Assembly (NCBI RefSeq): GCF_001045455.1
Contig: NZ_LFNE01000004.1
Location: 248,001-312,000 of the forward strand
From: Chryseobacterium sp. FH2
Lineage (GTDB): Bacteria > Bacteroidota > Bacteroidia > Flavobacteriales > Weeksellaceae
Direction of reading: 5' to 3'
DNA: 64,000 nt
Both the position numbers and the translations under genes were made by a program. Numbering within the stretch: the first letter of the stretch is position 1; each line of letters opens with the position of its first letter. Below the pieces are notes generated by a model. The model made no database searches. It was not told the DNA's origin and saw nothing but the letters and a program-made list of their open reading frames with translations. Below, one piece after another: positions 1 through 9,075 of this stretch.

Positions 1-654
1 ATACCAATCTTCCTCTACGTTAGAAACCTGATAAGTCCCAACTCGTAAATTGCGACCAAACCGTTCGTGTTCGGCAGGCGGGTTATCTAAATAAACATCT
101 GCTACAACCCAATGAGAAAGCGGGTCTTCGCCTGTAAAACTTTCTCCGCACAATCTTCTTACTATACTGTTTCCACCATCACAACCTGCAAGATATTTTG
201 CCGAAAAGTTTTTTACCTCTCCATTTTGTTGGGCAAAAACTTTGACTTCCGTTTTATCCTGATTGAAATAAAGTAATTCGGTTGCCCAATAAATTTCCAC
301 ACCTAATTCTATTGCCCGTTCTGTCAAAAGACGTTCTGTCTGGTGTTGTGGTAAAATGAGTGCATCTGGGAAATCAGGGTCTAAGGCTTTGGGGTTCATC
401 GGAACTCCTGAGAAAAGAACAACTCGCAAGGCTTTTCCCAGTTTCTCAAATTCTTCTGCCAATCCTCTCATTCTAAAAGCTTCCATTGACCTTGCGTTGA
501 TGCCCGGTGCCCTCGATTCGCCTGTTGTGCCGTGGGCTCTGCGTTCTATTATGGCAACATTGGCGCCCATCAATTTTAATTCGCAAGCCAGCATCAAACC
601 TGTCGGGCCTGCTCCTGCTACAATTACATCGTATGATTTTTCAGTTATGTTCAT
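1..654 (-). CDS. FAD-dependent monooxygenase, PheA/TfdB type (3' end cut by window)
   Basis: The 218 visible codons begin MNITEKSYDVIVAGAGPTG, a dinucleotide-binding GxGxxG fingerprint right at the N-terminus, as in flavoprotein aromatic hydroxylases. A second FAD motif, CDGGNSIVRR, lies near residue 160 and matches the DG motif that contacts FAD and NAD(P)H in this family. The C-terminal substrate domain runs off the window. Such enzymes add one oxygen atom to phenolic or polyketide-like substrates, or inactivate drugs; the substrate cannot be told from this half. The gene is divergent from the AraC regulator at 760 across only 105 bp, an arrangement typical of regulator and target. The start is the ATG read from 654, the only one placing the fingerprint at the N-terminus. 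Confidence 0.85.
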   Translation of the reverse strand, partial: MNITEKSYDVIVAGAGPTGLMLACELKLMGANVAIIERRAHGTTGESRAPGINARSMEAFRMRGLAEEFEKLGKALRVVLFSGVPMNPKALDPDFPDALILPQHQTERLLTERAIELGVEIYWATELLYFNQDKTEVKVFAQQNGEVKNFSAKYLAGCDGGNSIVRRLCGESFTGEDPLSHWVVADVYLDNPPAEHERFGRNLRVGTYQVSNVEEDWY

Positions 655-759
655 TTTTATTTTTTTTAAATGATTTACACTACAAAATTCATCTATTATA
701 TATGAATAAAATAGCTAATTTTAACCTTAAAATAGTCTAATCTGATTTTACTTATTAAG

Positions 760-1719
760 ATGAACGAAGAAATTGAGATAAATAATTTCCCTGAATACAT
801 CAAAAATTCGGGTGGTTCAATGGATGAAAATAGTTTCTTACAATTTCCGGAAAGCCTCGGTACAGGTTACCTGAAAATAATAAAACCTTTGCCCCAGCTC
901 AGTATTATGCTTCAGCATTATGAGTTGAAAAAAAGACTTGTTATAAAGCGAAGTAAGCATGAGTTTAGTAAAAGCATTTTGATTTTTAGTTTCAGGAATG
1001 TGATAATGGGCAAAAGGAATACGCAACAAAAATTGTCATTCAGCTACATGCCTTCGGTGCAGGTTTCTACTTCAGATATGACATTAGACATTGAAGTGCC
1101 GGGGTTATTTGAAACAAGCAATATCATCGTGGGTATTGAAGCCGGTTATTTGCAGCAATTGTTAGAAAAAGATGGCAATAATCGCCTGACGGAATTAGTA
1201 ACAAAAAAGGAACAATCCTTTCTTTATGAAGAAATCGTCTCTCCTAAAATCCAGTTGGTGGCCTCTGAAATTTTTCAAATACCGGCTACCCATCATTTAG
1301 CAAACTTCTACTATAAAATAAAAGCAGAAGAATTGATATTTTTGTTTCTTGAAAATTTGCTACAACGTGAAGAGTTACCTAAATACCCAATACATACAAG
1401 CGATGTAACGGCTGTTTATGCTTTGCGTGAAGAACTGCTAAACAATCTGAATGAGCCTCCGCAATTAGCTATTCTGGCAACCAGGGCCAATATGAGCGTA
1501 AGCAAGTTAGGGAAAATATTCAGGCAAATTTTTGGCGATAGCATTTATAATTATTATCAAAAACTGAGGATGCAGGAAGCTGCATTTTTACTTCGTGAAG
1601 AAAAACTGTCTGTTTCGGAAGTCGGCTATCAGCTTGGGTTTTCAAATCTTAGTCATTTTACCCGTCTTTTTGAAAAGCATATTGGAGTGAAGCCTAAGAA
1701 ATATAGTAAAATGAATTAG
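760..1719 (+). CDS. AraC-family transcriptional regulator
   Basis: This 319-aa protein ends in a double helix-turn-helix of AraC type (about residues 220-315). The second helix carries the usual VSEVGYQLGFSNLSHFTRLF pattern, followed by HIGVKPKKY. The N-terminal 200 residues are a poorly conserved sensing domain with no motif I recognise. The gene is divergent from the flavin monooxygenase at 1-654, so it most likely controls that gene in response to the enzyme's substrate. That link is inferred from position only. Confidence 0.85.
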   Translation: MNEEIEINNFPEYIKNSGGSMDENSFLQFPESLGTGYLKIIKPLPQLSIMLQHYELKKRLVIKRSKHEFSKSILIFSFRNVIMGKRNTQQKLSFSYMPSVQVSTSDMTLDIEVPGLFETSNIIVGIEAGYLQQLLEKDGNNRLTELVTKKEQSFLYEEIVSPKIQLVASEIFQIPATHHLANFYYKIKAEELIFLFLENLLQREELPKYPIHTSDVTAVYALREELLNNLNEPPQLAILATRANMSVSKLGKIFRQIFGDSIYNYYQKLRMQEAAFLLREEKLSVSEVGYQLGFSNLSHFTRLFEKHIGVKPKKYSKMN

Positions 1720-1829
1720 ACATATACTTTAAACTGAATATAATTCACTATAAAGATAGATTTCTAACCTTTCTAATGAGTGTTTCTCTTCAAGTTTAAA
1801 GCAATTTTAAGATAATATTATTTCATAAT

Positions 1830-1887
1830 AATGCCATTGATCAAATTCCGGATTCCGGTCTGTGCTTCAGATTAGACCAATGGCATT
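1830..1887. terminator. Long-looped hairpin downstream of the AraC gene
   Basis: AATGCCATTG at 1830-1839 pairs perfectly with CAATGGCATT at 1878-1887. The 38-nt loop can fold a second small stem (GGTCT with AGACC), giving a branched structure. A T-rich run follows on the plus strand. It sits between two convergent genes and probably ends transcription of the AraC gene, though the long loop is unusual for a simple intrinsic terminator. Confidence 0.5.
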
Positions 1888-1929
1888 TATTTTTTGGTTA
1901 AACATTAATAAAGGCAATGTTTCTACAAA

Positions 1930-2538
1930 TTATTTAAGCAACGCATTCCTCGCTTTTCCTTTTGAGTCCCATACTTTAATCGCTGGATTGCCAAGACTGT
2001 CAACCACAATTGAAATTCTCGGTTTTTCATCTGGCCCGTTGATTATCAAGCCGGCATTACCATTTTCAGTTGTCAGCTTCATCCGTGAAATATTACTTCC
2101 TGGCTTGCCCGACAAATCCTTATCATTGATGAGTATTCCTGCTCGGAAATTCTTTCCATTATTGCGATCATCCTGTGAAAGAAAGCCAATCGCATCGGCA
2201 TTAGCATAGTCAAATGCCAACGCATGCAATCCTGCTTCATTGGTTTGGGATAGTGCAAGCCCTCCCACTTCATCTCCATTTTTGTCATAGAATATCAAGC
2301 CCGCGGGAGCCATGCGTCGTTTGTATTCTTTTCCGGCTATGATGGGATTAGGCATGCGCTCCTCATTAGAAATAACAATCCTATTTGTTCCTTTATCATC
2401 AACAATGTTGATTCTTTTTACTGTTATTTCGTCAAATGATTCCTTTAAGTTTTTAATTGAAACAAACGAATAACACAATGCCAAAGTTGAAACACCGGCG
2501 TAGATAAATAAAAAATTGCTTTTGAAATTGCTTTTCAT
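1930..2538 (-). CDS. Membrane-anchored protein of unknown function
   Basis: This 202-aa protein has one N-terminal hydrophobic segment (about residues 8-27, LFIYAGVSTLALCYSFVSI) followed by a soluble domain that probably faces the periplasm. The soluble part is built from short beta-rich stretches of similar shape: RINIVDDKGTNRIVISN, AGLIFYDKNGDEVGGL, and near the C-terminus ISIVVDSLGNPAIKVWDSKG. These read like repeated strand-turn-strand units with D-x-x-G turns. I recall similar uncharacterised proteins in Bacteroidota and Acidobacteria but no function. It stands alone, convergent with the upstream AraC gene. Confidence 0.7.
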   Translation of the reverse strand: MKSNFKSNFLFIYAGVSTLALCYSFVSIKNLKESFDEITVKRINIVDDKGTNRIVISNEERMPNPIIAGKEYKRRMAPAGLIFYDKNGDEVGGLALSQTNEAGLHALAFDYANADAIGFLSQDDRNNGKNFRAGILINDKDLSGKPGSNISRMKLTTENGNAGLIINGPDEKPRISIVVDSLGNPAIKVWDSKGKARNALLK

Positions 2539-2767
2539 GGAGTAAATTTTTAAGTGGTTAGTTTAATATTGTTAGATGTTAAAGCTGAAATTTGATGCAG
2601 GTATGCAACATCACAAACTTAAAAAAAGTTAAAGAATTGCAGACCTGATAAAGATAAGTAATTTATAAACAGTCAAGATCTTCAATATTGTGTTTATTGA
2701 ATGCTATTATATACCATGTATAAATTGCGTAACTTGTCATATTAAACCGAGATAAATATGCGACACA

Positions 2768-3229
2768 ATGGTAATTATTAACAATTTTGGAGATTATAAG
2801 TCCTATGAAGGAAAAACTATAGGAGTATCAGACTGGCATCAGATAGATCAGCAACAGATAAGCAAATTTGCGGACGCCACCTTAGATCAACAGTGGATAC
2901 ATATTGACAAGGAAAAAGCAGAGAAGGAAGGCCCGTTTGGTTCTACCATCGCTCACGGCTATTTAACGCTTTCTCTCATACCCTATTTATGGAAACAGAT
3001 TGCTGATGTTCGAAATGTAAAAATGGAAATAAATTATGGGATAGAAAATTTCAAATTTGGGCAGCCGGTACCGGTAAATAGTGAAGTACAATTGCAGGCT
3101 ACCGCAAAATCCGTTTCAAATCTAAAGGGAACAGTTAAAGTCGTTATCCAGGCAAAGTTAGCTATTAAAGGACAAGAGAAACCGGCTTATATAGGTGATG
3201 TAATTTTTCTTTATCATTTCAATCAATAG
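2768..3229 (+). CDS. MaoC/NodN-like (R)-specific enoyl-CoA hydratase
   Basis: The 153-aa protein is a single hot-dog fold. It shows the hydratase-2 signature: FADATLDQQWIHIDKEKA followed by GPFGSTIAHGYLTLSL. The Asp in LDQQW and the His in WIHID correspond to the catalytic pair that hydrates trans-2-enoyl-CoA to (R)-3-hydroxyacyl-CoA. Length matches single-domain family members. It has no operon partner; the next gene is convergent. The physiological acyl-CoA cannot be read from sequence. The ATG at 2768 is preferred because the frame before it is short and uninformative. Confidence 0.85.
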   Translation: MVIINNFGDYKSYEGKTIGVSDWHQIDQQQISKFADATLDQQWIHIDKEKAEKEGPFGSTIAHGYLTLSLIPYLWKQIADVRNVKMEINYGIENFKFGQPVPVNSEVQLQATAKSVSNLKGTVKVVIQAKLAIKGQEKPAYIGDVIFLYHFNQ

Positions 3230-3463
3230 CACAGACAACTGTAATATGGAATGTTCAGACTAATATTATTACGAATGAACTATTGTACCAATTTATAAAA
3301 AATCAATAGCACATTTGCAGATTAAAAAGGCATTTATTTCTATAAAAAAGAATAATAAATAACTATCCTTTAGCTCAATAATTTGAATATTCAGAACTCA
3401 ATTATCAAATAAATTACTCATCTCTTTACAAGCCCATTAATTTTTAAATTGAAATTGCTCAGA

Positions 3464-4390
3464 CTAATTAAAACCTGAACGGAATTCCACGGGACTTTGA
3501 CTGGTCTTGCTCTTGAAAAGCTTGCTGAAAGACTGCGAATGTTCAAAGCCCAGTTCATAAGCAATTTCGCTTACTGAAAGATTAGTGGTTGAAAGCTTCT
3601 CTTTGGCTTTTTCTATAAGCTTATCATGAATATGTTGCTGTGTACTCTGCCCCGTAAGCACTTTAAGTAAAGTGCTTAGATATTTGGGAGAAACATTCAT
3701 CTGCTCTGCAACATCATGGACAGTGGGTAATCCTTTTGAAATTAAATCGTCATTACGAAAATAATCAGTCAGAAGCTCTTCCAGACGATTCAAAATCTGA
3801 TGACTGGATTTTTCTCTGGTGATGAATTGACGGTTGTAAAATCTTTCTGAATACCCCAGCAAAGTTTCTATTTGTGAAATAATAATCTGCTTGCTGAATT
3901 TATCAATATTGGCGTGATATTCCTGCCGGATGTTTTCAATGATACCGTTAACTGTTTTTTCTTCTTTCTGGGATAGAAACAAGGCTTCATTCACTGAATA
4001 ATCAAAATATTCGTATTGCTTAATAATTTTGGAAAGCGGTGTATTCCAAAAAAAATCCGGATGAACAAGCAGCATCCAACCGGAACGTTTTTGGATTGAA
4101 TTTTTTTCAGGGTTAATTTTGAAGACCTGATTGGGTGCTATAAACCCCATAACACCCTCGTCAAAATCATATTTTTGCTGCCCGTATTTCATTTTAAAAT
4201 CGATACCTCTTTTCAGCGAAATCTGGTAAAAATCAAATACCCAGCTTTTATCACCAATATCGGTCGTACGTGGAATCTTACTAAAATCTATCACGCTAAT
4301 CAACGGATGTTCGGGTTGCGGCAAACCCCGCGATCTGTGAAATTCGCTGATACTCTTTAATCTGATGGGCTGCTTGTTTTCCATATCCAA
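3464..4390 (-). CDS. AraC-family transcriptional regulator
   Basis: This 308-aa protein has a C-terminal AraC DNA-binding domain (about residues 205-305). Helix pairs read VHDVAEQMNVSPKYLSTLL and VSEIAYELGFEHSQSFSKLF, followed by SQSPVEFR. The N-terminal domain (DFKMKYGQQKYDFDEGVMGFIAPNQVF) resembles a cupin-type effector pocket. It is the last gene of a minus-strand run with two reductases, 15 nt after the SDR stop. It is likely co-transcribed with them and may autoregulate the operon. Confidence 0.85.
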   Translation of the reverse strand: MDMENKQPIRLKSISEFHRSRGLPQPEHPLISVIDFSKIPRTTDIGDKSWVFDFYQISLKRGIDFKMKYGQQKYDFDEGVMGFIAPNQVFKINPEKNSIQKRSGWMLLVHPDFFWNTPLSKIIKQYEYFDYSVNEALFLSQKEEKTVNGIIENIRQEYHANIDKFSKQIIISQIETLLGYSERFYNRQFITREKSSHQILNRLEELLTDYFRNDDLISKGLPTVHDVAEQMNVSPKYLSTLLKVLTGQSTQQHIHDKLIEKAKEKLSTTNLSVSEIAYELGFEHSQSFSKLFKSKTSQSPVEFRSGFN

Positions 4391-4405
4391 ATTTAAGAAT
4401 TGTTT

Positions 4406-5164
4406 TTATAATGCCTGCCCGCCCGAAACTTCAATTCGTTGCCCGTTTATCCAATATGCATCCTGAGTACACAAAAATGCCACAACTTTACCAATATCAT
4501 CAGGCATACCAACTCTTCCTAATGCTGTAAAGCTTGCAATTCGTTTGTTTGCTTCCTCATTATCCCTCACATTTCCACCATCAAAATCGGTTTCGATTGC
4601 TCCCGGCGCAATAGCATTTACACGGATTCCTCTCGTACCCAACTCCTTGGCCAGGTAACGTGTAAGAATTTCAATAGCCCCTTTCATCGATGCGTATACA
4701 GAAGCATTAGCAACCGTTGTACGTGCAAGTCCGGACGATAGGTTGATAATTCCGCCACCGTCATTTATAAACGGTAATGCTTTTTGTATCAAAAAAAATA
4801 CACCTTTATAATGAATATTGAAAATTTCGTCTAATTGCTGCTCGGTAGTTTCGCTTGCACGTGCCATTAAACCAATTCCTGCATTATTAATGAGAAAATC
4901 AAAATTTGGACTGCCGGTATTTTCCTGCAGATATGTAGTTACCTGTTTCAGAAAATCATCAAATAAATTAATATTGCCTGTGTCTAATTGGAAAGCAACT
5001 GCTTTTTGCCCGAGCGATTGAATTTCTTCGATTACTTGGTCGGCAGATGCTTTGTTGCTTTTATATGTAAAAATAATATCAATTCCCTTTTTAGCCAGTG
5101 AAATTGCCATATTACGTCCAAGTCCACGACTTCCACCTGTTATCAATGCTGTTTTTGCGTTCAT
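4406..5164 (-). CDS. Short-chain dehydrogenase/reductase (SDR)
   Basis: This is a classical SDR with the cofactor motif TGGSRGLG near residue 10, NNAGIGL in the middle, and the catalytic YASMK motif. It ends GGQAL, like many 3-oxoacyl-[acyl-carrier-protein] reductase-like SDRs. It should be a cytosolic NAD(P)H-dependent oxidoreductase; the substrate is unknown. The frame stays open to 5203, but starting at the ATG at 5164 (MNAKTALITGG) puts the Rossmann strand at the N-terminus as in the family, giving 252 aa. It sits between an NAD-dependent epimerase-like gene and an AraC regulator in one apparent operon. Confidence 0.87.
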   Translation of the reverse strand: MNAKTALITGGSRGLGRNMAISLAKKGIDIIFTYKSNKASADQVIEEIQSLGQKAVAFQLDTGNINLFDDFLKQVTTYLQENTGSPNFDFLINNAGIGLMARASETTEQQLDEIFNIHYKGVFFLIQKALPFINDGGGIINLSSGLARTTVANASVYASMKGAIEILTRYLAKELGTRGIRVNAIAPGAIETDFDGGNVRDNEEANKRIASFTALGRVGMPDDIGKVVAFLCTQDAYWINGQRIEVSGGQAL

Positions 5165-5219
5165 TTTGTGAGTTTTATTGAATTTTAATTTTATGTTATT
5201 CAATCTTTGTGATGAAAAA

Positions 5220-6098
5220 TTAGAAATAATTTTCCTGCATATCTTCCAATAATCCGATGTGTGCCGGTTTCCAACCTAATTCTTCTTGTGTTTTTGTACC
5301 GATAGCTTTGCCTTCAAATGTAATGAAACGGCCCATCCAGTCAAAATGGTTTACAATAGCATCTCCTGATAAGGATTGTACAGGTAAATTCAGTTTTTCC
5401 CCGATAAGTTCTGCAATTTTTTTTGTTTCGATGGCATTATCGCCCACCACATTATAAACTACCCCTTTTGCCGCTTTTTCTAAGGCTAACCTGAAAGCTT
5501 TTGCCGCATCCAACCGATGTACCGCAGACCAACAGTTTTTTCCTGCTTCAGGATAAGCCGAAACACCATTTTTACGAGCCTGACCAATAATAAACGGAAT
5601 AAAACCTTTATCACCTTTATCGTGAACAGACGGCGGTAAACGGACTACGGAAGTATTGATTCCTTTTTCAGCTGCCAGTGCCAAAGCGGTTGCTTCTGAA
5701 GCACGAGGAGAATTTTCTGCGGAGCTTTCTTCTGTGATAAAACCGTTGATGGCTGGTAAGCCTAACATTCCTGCAGTTACTACAAGAGGTTTATCTGTAC
5801 CTTCCAATACTTCACCTATCGCATTGATGGCGGATTTATCAACGTCTCCTGCTTTTACAAATTGGGTGAAATCATGGATAAAAGCAGTGTGGATAATACC
5901 ATCAGCCTGTGAAGCACCTTGTTTCAGGATGTCCAAATCTTCGAGGGTTCCCAATAATACTTTTGCCCCTGCCTCACTAATGGTTTTTGCCGATGCTTCC
6001 GAACGTGCAAGTCCTAGGACTTCGTGACCAGCGCTGATTAACTCTCTGACAACCGCAGAGCCTATGAACCCTGAGGCTCCTGTTACAAATACTTTCAT
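5220..6098 (-). CDS. NAD(P)-dependent epimerase/dehydratase-like oxidoreductase (extended SDR)
   Basis: Starting at the ATG at 6098, the protein opens MKVFVTGASGFIGSAVV, the GxxGxxG Rossmann motif of extended/atypical SDRs. It runs 292 aa, usual for this group. An upstream in-frame start at 6131 would add 11 residues before the fold and is less likely. GTLEDLDILKQGASQADGIIH is the typical cofactor-binding continuation. The usual YxxxK motif is not obvious, which fits atypical NAD(P)H-binding members acting on small carbonyl compounds. It is first in an apparent three-gene operon with an SDR and an AraC regulator. Confidence 0.8.
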   Translation of the reverse strand: MKVFVTGASGFIGSAVVRELISAGHEVLGLARSEASAKTISEAGAKVLLGTLEDLDILKQGASQADGIIHTAFIHDFTQFVKAGDVDKSAINAIGEVLEGTDKPLVVTAGMLGLPAINGFITEESSAENSPRASEATALALAAEKGINTSVVRLPPSVHDKGDKGFIPFIIGQARKNGVSAYPEAGKNCWSAVHRLDAAKAFRLALEKAAKGVVYNVVGDNAIETKKIAELIGEKLNLPVQSLSGDAIVNHFDWMGRFITFEGKAIGTKTQEELGWKPAHIGLLEDMQENYF

Positions 6099-6270
6099 TG
6101 TTTTTATTTTTGTTGAGACAAAGGTCTGCACAATTCAATAAAAACATGTATCCAAAAGTCAGGTTTTCGTAGCCGAAAAGCTTAAAAAATGAATAACGTT
6201 AAGATGCTTTGGGCATTAATTATTCCAGCCTGCAAATTCATAAGCCTAAAAATTTAGGATTAACCATTAA

Positions 6271-9069
6271 TTAATTTCCAAATTTCTTAACACGGATTTT
6301 CTTTTCCAGCACATTAATGACAAACGGCTCAATATTTATTATTTTTCCTGTTTGGACTGTAAAATCACGACTTGTTTGCTCACAGTACGTATTCGTTGGC
6401 AATGAGCTTTCAACAAGCCTGATGTTATAGTTTCCGGATTCAAGAAAAGATACAAATTCTCCATTATCATCTGTAACCACACGCTGTAAGAATTTATCTT
6501 TATCATAAATCCCAAAAACAATTCCTCCCGTTTTAGGTTCGAAATCCAACGCTTTTTTTGAATCAAAATTATAGAGAATTTTTCCCAGCATTGTCCCGTT
6601 CTGATGTAACGGGATTTGTAGAAAATAGTTGTGTTTATTTATCTCAAACTCTGCTTCATTATAATACCATCCCTGCTGAATTACCTGTTTCAACATATAT
6701 TTGCCATACGGGATTGCTTTATACACAATATTGCCCTCGCTATTGGTTTTGAAAGAAATATTGTTGATCATAATGATATAGTTTTCAGCAATCCGGTCTC
6801 CTTCATCATATATACTGTTGTTGTTATTATCATAATATACAAAAGCCGTTACTTCTCCCTTTTTGTTCGGATTTAATCTGTTAGGCTGAAGATTCAGCGT
6901 AACCCCTGCCTCAACAGTAAAAAGATTATTTTTAAAACTGTTGGACGAATAATTAAACCACGAAGAATTCAGGAACAATCCATATTTTTCTTTTGAGTAT
7001 TTAAGATTGACAAATCCTGAAGGCGACTTACCGTATAAAGCATCTTCTGTATATGACAGTCCTGAAGTAACGTTAAATTTTTCACTAAAAAGGTTTTTGT
7101 TAAAAAAAGCTGAAAACGAAAACTTTTTATAGATAATATCCTTATTAAATGTTCTGGATAAAGCATATTCAGATAAGTAATAGCTACCATATTGATAGAT
7201 CCCGTTCATATTAAACCACTTATAGCTGTAATTTCCCGTAATCTTCATTTGATATTGGGCATTATTGCGATCCGGATATTCTACCAGCCCCTCTTCCAAT
7301 CCCAATAACGACGAGTGCTTTTTATTACCACTGGTCCACGTCACATTTTGAGTAAGCCGTTGTGCTTTCAGCTGTTTTGATTCCTGATTTCCTGAGGTAT
7401 TAAAAAAATTATTATACGTATTGGAGGTTTCTTCCTGATACTGATAGCCTAATCCCAATCCGAAATTACTTTTTTTCGGAAAGCTGATGCCAATATCTGT
7501 TCTTGTAGTGTTTGATTTTAAATCAGTATTATAAGAGTAAAATTTTGGAGAAAAGTTTGAGACCATTATATTCGCATATAAATAATGATCATTAAAAATA
7601 TTGGTAGAAAAATTCTGCTGTATCTGTACTATTCCCCTCCTGTTTCCGGGATAATAGTCACTGCTATAGAAATAGTTTCCATTCAGGTTGACTGTATTAA
7701 TCTTTCCTGAATATTGAGATTCTAAAGCAAAGGAAGGCTTGGTAATATGGGTATTCTCATAAAAACTTAGCCCACTGTATATTCTGGAATTCATTTTCCA
7801 GTATTTATTAAAAGAATATTGAATATCCGTACCTAATATATTATGATTTGCTTTTTCATAGGGATCATTTTTGAAAATGTATGTTCCGGATATATTTTTC
7901 GATGCATTTTGGGCGCCGAGAATGCCTTTAGCATAAAATCCATAGCCATATTTTAAAAACGAATTGCGCTCGATAAGGCTAAAGCTTTGATCTACAAAAC
8001 CAATTTCTATTTTTTTATCTTTATCACCGGAGGTATATCCATATTCTACTCCCCTTCCAAATAACGGAAGCTCCATAAGCTTACTGATATTTCCTAAAGT
8101 AAACTCACTTCTTTCCCTATGATAAGAGATATAGGTATTATTCACTACTGGATCACTTTGATTATTAAGAGTATATATATTTGCCCTGGCAAACACATAA
8201 CCTGATGGAATATTAAACCCACCTGATCCTATCAGCTGATACATCTCTGTATTTTCGCCGACACGTCTGTAGCTGGCAGTAATAGTATTCTTGCTGTAAT
8301 TTGAAAACATATCAAGCTGAATATCCTGATAACGTTGTGTAGAAGAAACATTCTGCACAGATACAGAAGCATTGCCAAAGATTTCTTTATCCGGTTCTCT
8401 GAAGCCTGCAATATTAACAGTAAACTGTGAACTTTTCACCAAATTTCCTGAAGGCAGGAAACGAAAAATAAATACCGAATCTTTCTGTACTCCAATAGTC
8501 CCCTTTTTTTCTATAAACAGGTTCCTTTGTGTGGCTTCGGGAATTTTAAATACTACTGTAACATTTTGCCTTTTGTTTCCTAAATTAGAAACTCTCGCCC
8601 TAACTTCAAGAGAATCAGTAGTTGTCCCCATGTAGATAATCTGATTTTCAGCAGTTATTTTTATGGTATTATTCTCTACTACCGTGTAAGGAAGAGACTT
8701 TTTTATAACCGGATGATTTTGATCATCAGTAAGGCTAAACGTAAGATCAGCTTTCCCAGATCCAGCATTTTTGTTGATCAGTATTTTAACGGGAATAAAC
8801 AGATTCTGCCCGGGATTCAGCTCTATTTCAATTTTGCTGTCAGAAATCGTTCTGAAACCTGAAGGTGTATTAATGTCAATTTTTCCTTTGAAACGGTTAT
8901 TTTCATTGTTTTTTAAAACTAACAGAACGTCTATAATATTGGGATTTTCCGAATTGGATTCATTGCGGATTTCCATACTTATTCCAGTGTTGTTCTGAGC
9001 CGAAATCCAAATGGAAAACAGTATAAAAAAACCAAAGATTATTTTTCTGAACAAGTCTTTATAAAGCAT
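6271..9069 (-). CDS. Usher-like outer-membrane beta-barrel protein
   Basis: The 932-aa protein begins with a clear signal peptide ending ISAQ. Residues 25-240 form two or three Ig-like beta domains resembling cell-surface CARDB/NEW3 folds. A long aromatic-rich region (about 245-715) follows, with alternating short strands and turns typical of a large outer-membrane barrel; its opening (YISYHRERSEFTLGNIS) resembles the first strands of fimbrial ushers. The last 200 residues hold beta-sandwich domains (FVYYDNNNNSIYDEGDRI, a SdrD-like turn; then GNYNIRL). It ends the operon with a PapD-like chaperone and pilin-like proteins. I infer it is the assembly platform of a divergent chaperone-usher system. 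A generic adhesin barrel is the alternative. Confidence 0.6.
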   Translation of the reverse strand: MLYKDLFRKIIFGFFILFSIWISAQNNTGISMEIRNESNSENPNIIDVLLVLKNNENNRFKGKIDINTPSGFRTISDSKIEIELNPGQNLFIPVKILINKNAGSGKADLTFSLTDDQNHPVIKKSLPYTVVENNTIKITAENQIIYMGTTTDSLEVRARVSNLGNKRQNVTVVFKIPEATQRNLFIEKKGTIGVQKDSVFIFRFLPSGNLVKSSQFTVNIAGFREPDKEIFGNASVSVQNVSSTQRYQDIQLDMFSNYSKNTITASYRRVGENTEMYQLIGSGGFNIPSGYVFARANIYTLNNQSDPVVNNTYISYHRERSEFTLGNISKLMELPLFGRGVEYGYTSGDKDKKIEIGFVDQSFSLIERNSFLKYGYGFYAKGILGAQNASKNISGTYIFKNDPYEKANHNILGTDIQYSFNKYWKMNSRIYSGLSFYENTHITKPSFALESQYSGKINTVNLNGNYFYSSDYYPGNRRGIVQIQQNFSTNIFNDHYLYANIMVSNFSPKFYSYNTDLKSNTTRTDIGISFPKKSNFGLGLGYQYQEETSNTYNNFFNTSGNQESKQLKAQRLTQNVTWTSGNKKHSSLLGLEEGLVEYPDRNNAQYQMKITGNYSYKWFNMNGIYQYGSYYLSEYALSRTFNKDIIYKKFSFSAFFNKNLFSEKFNVTSGLSYTEDALYGKSPSGFVNLKYSKEKYGLFLNSSWFNYSSNSFKNNLFTVEAGVTLNLQPNRLNPNKKGEVTAFVYYDNNNNSIYDEGDRIAENYIIMINNISFKTNSEGNIVYKAIPYGKYMLKQVIQQGWYYNEAEFEINKHNYFLQIPLHQNGTMLGKILYNFDSKKALDFEPKTGGIVFGIYDKDKFLQRVVTDDNGEFVSFLESGNYNIRLVESSLPTNTYCEQTSRDFTVQTGKIINIEPFVINVLEKKIRVKKFGN

Positions 9070-9075
9070 TATAAA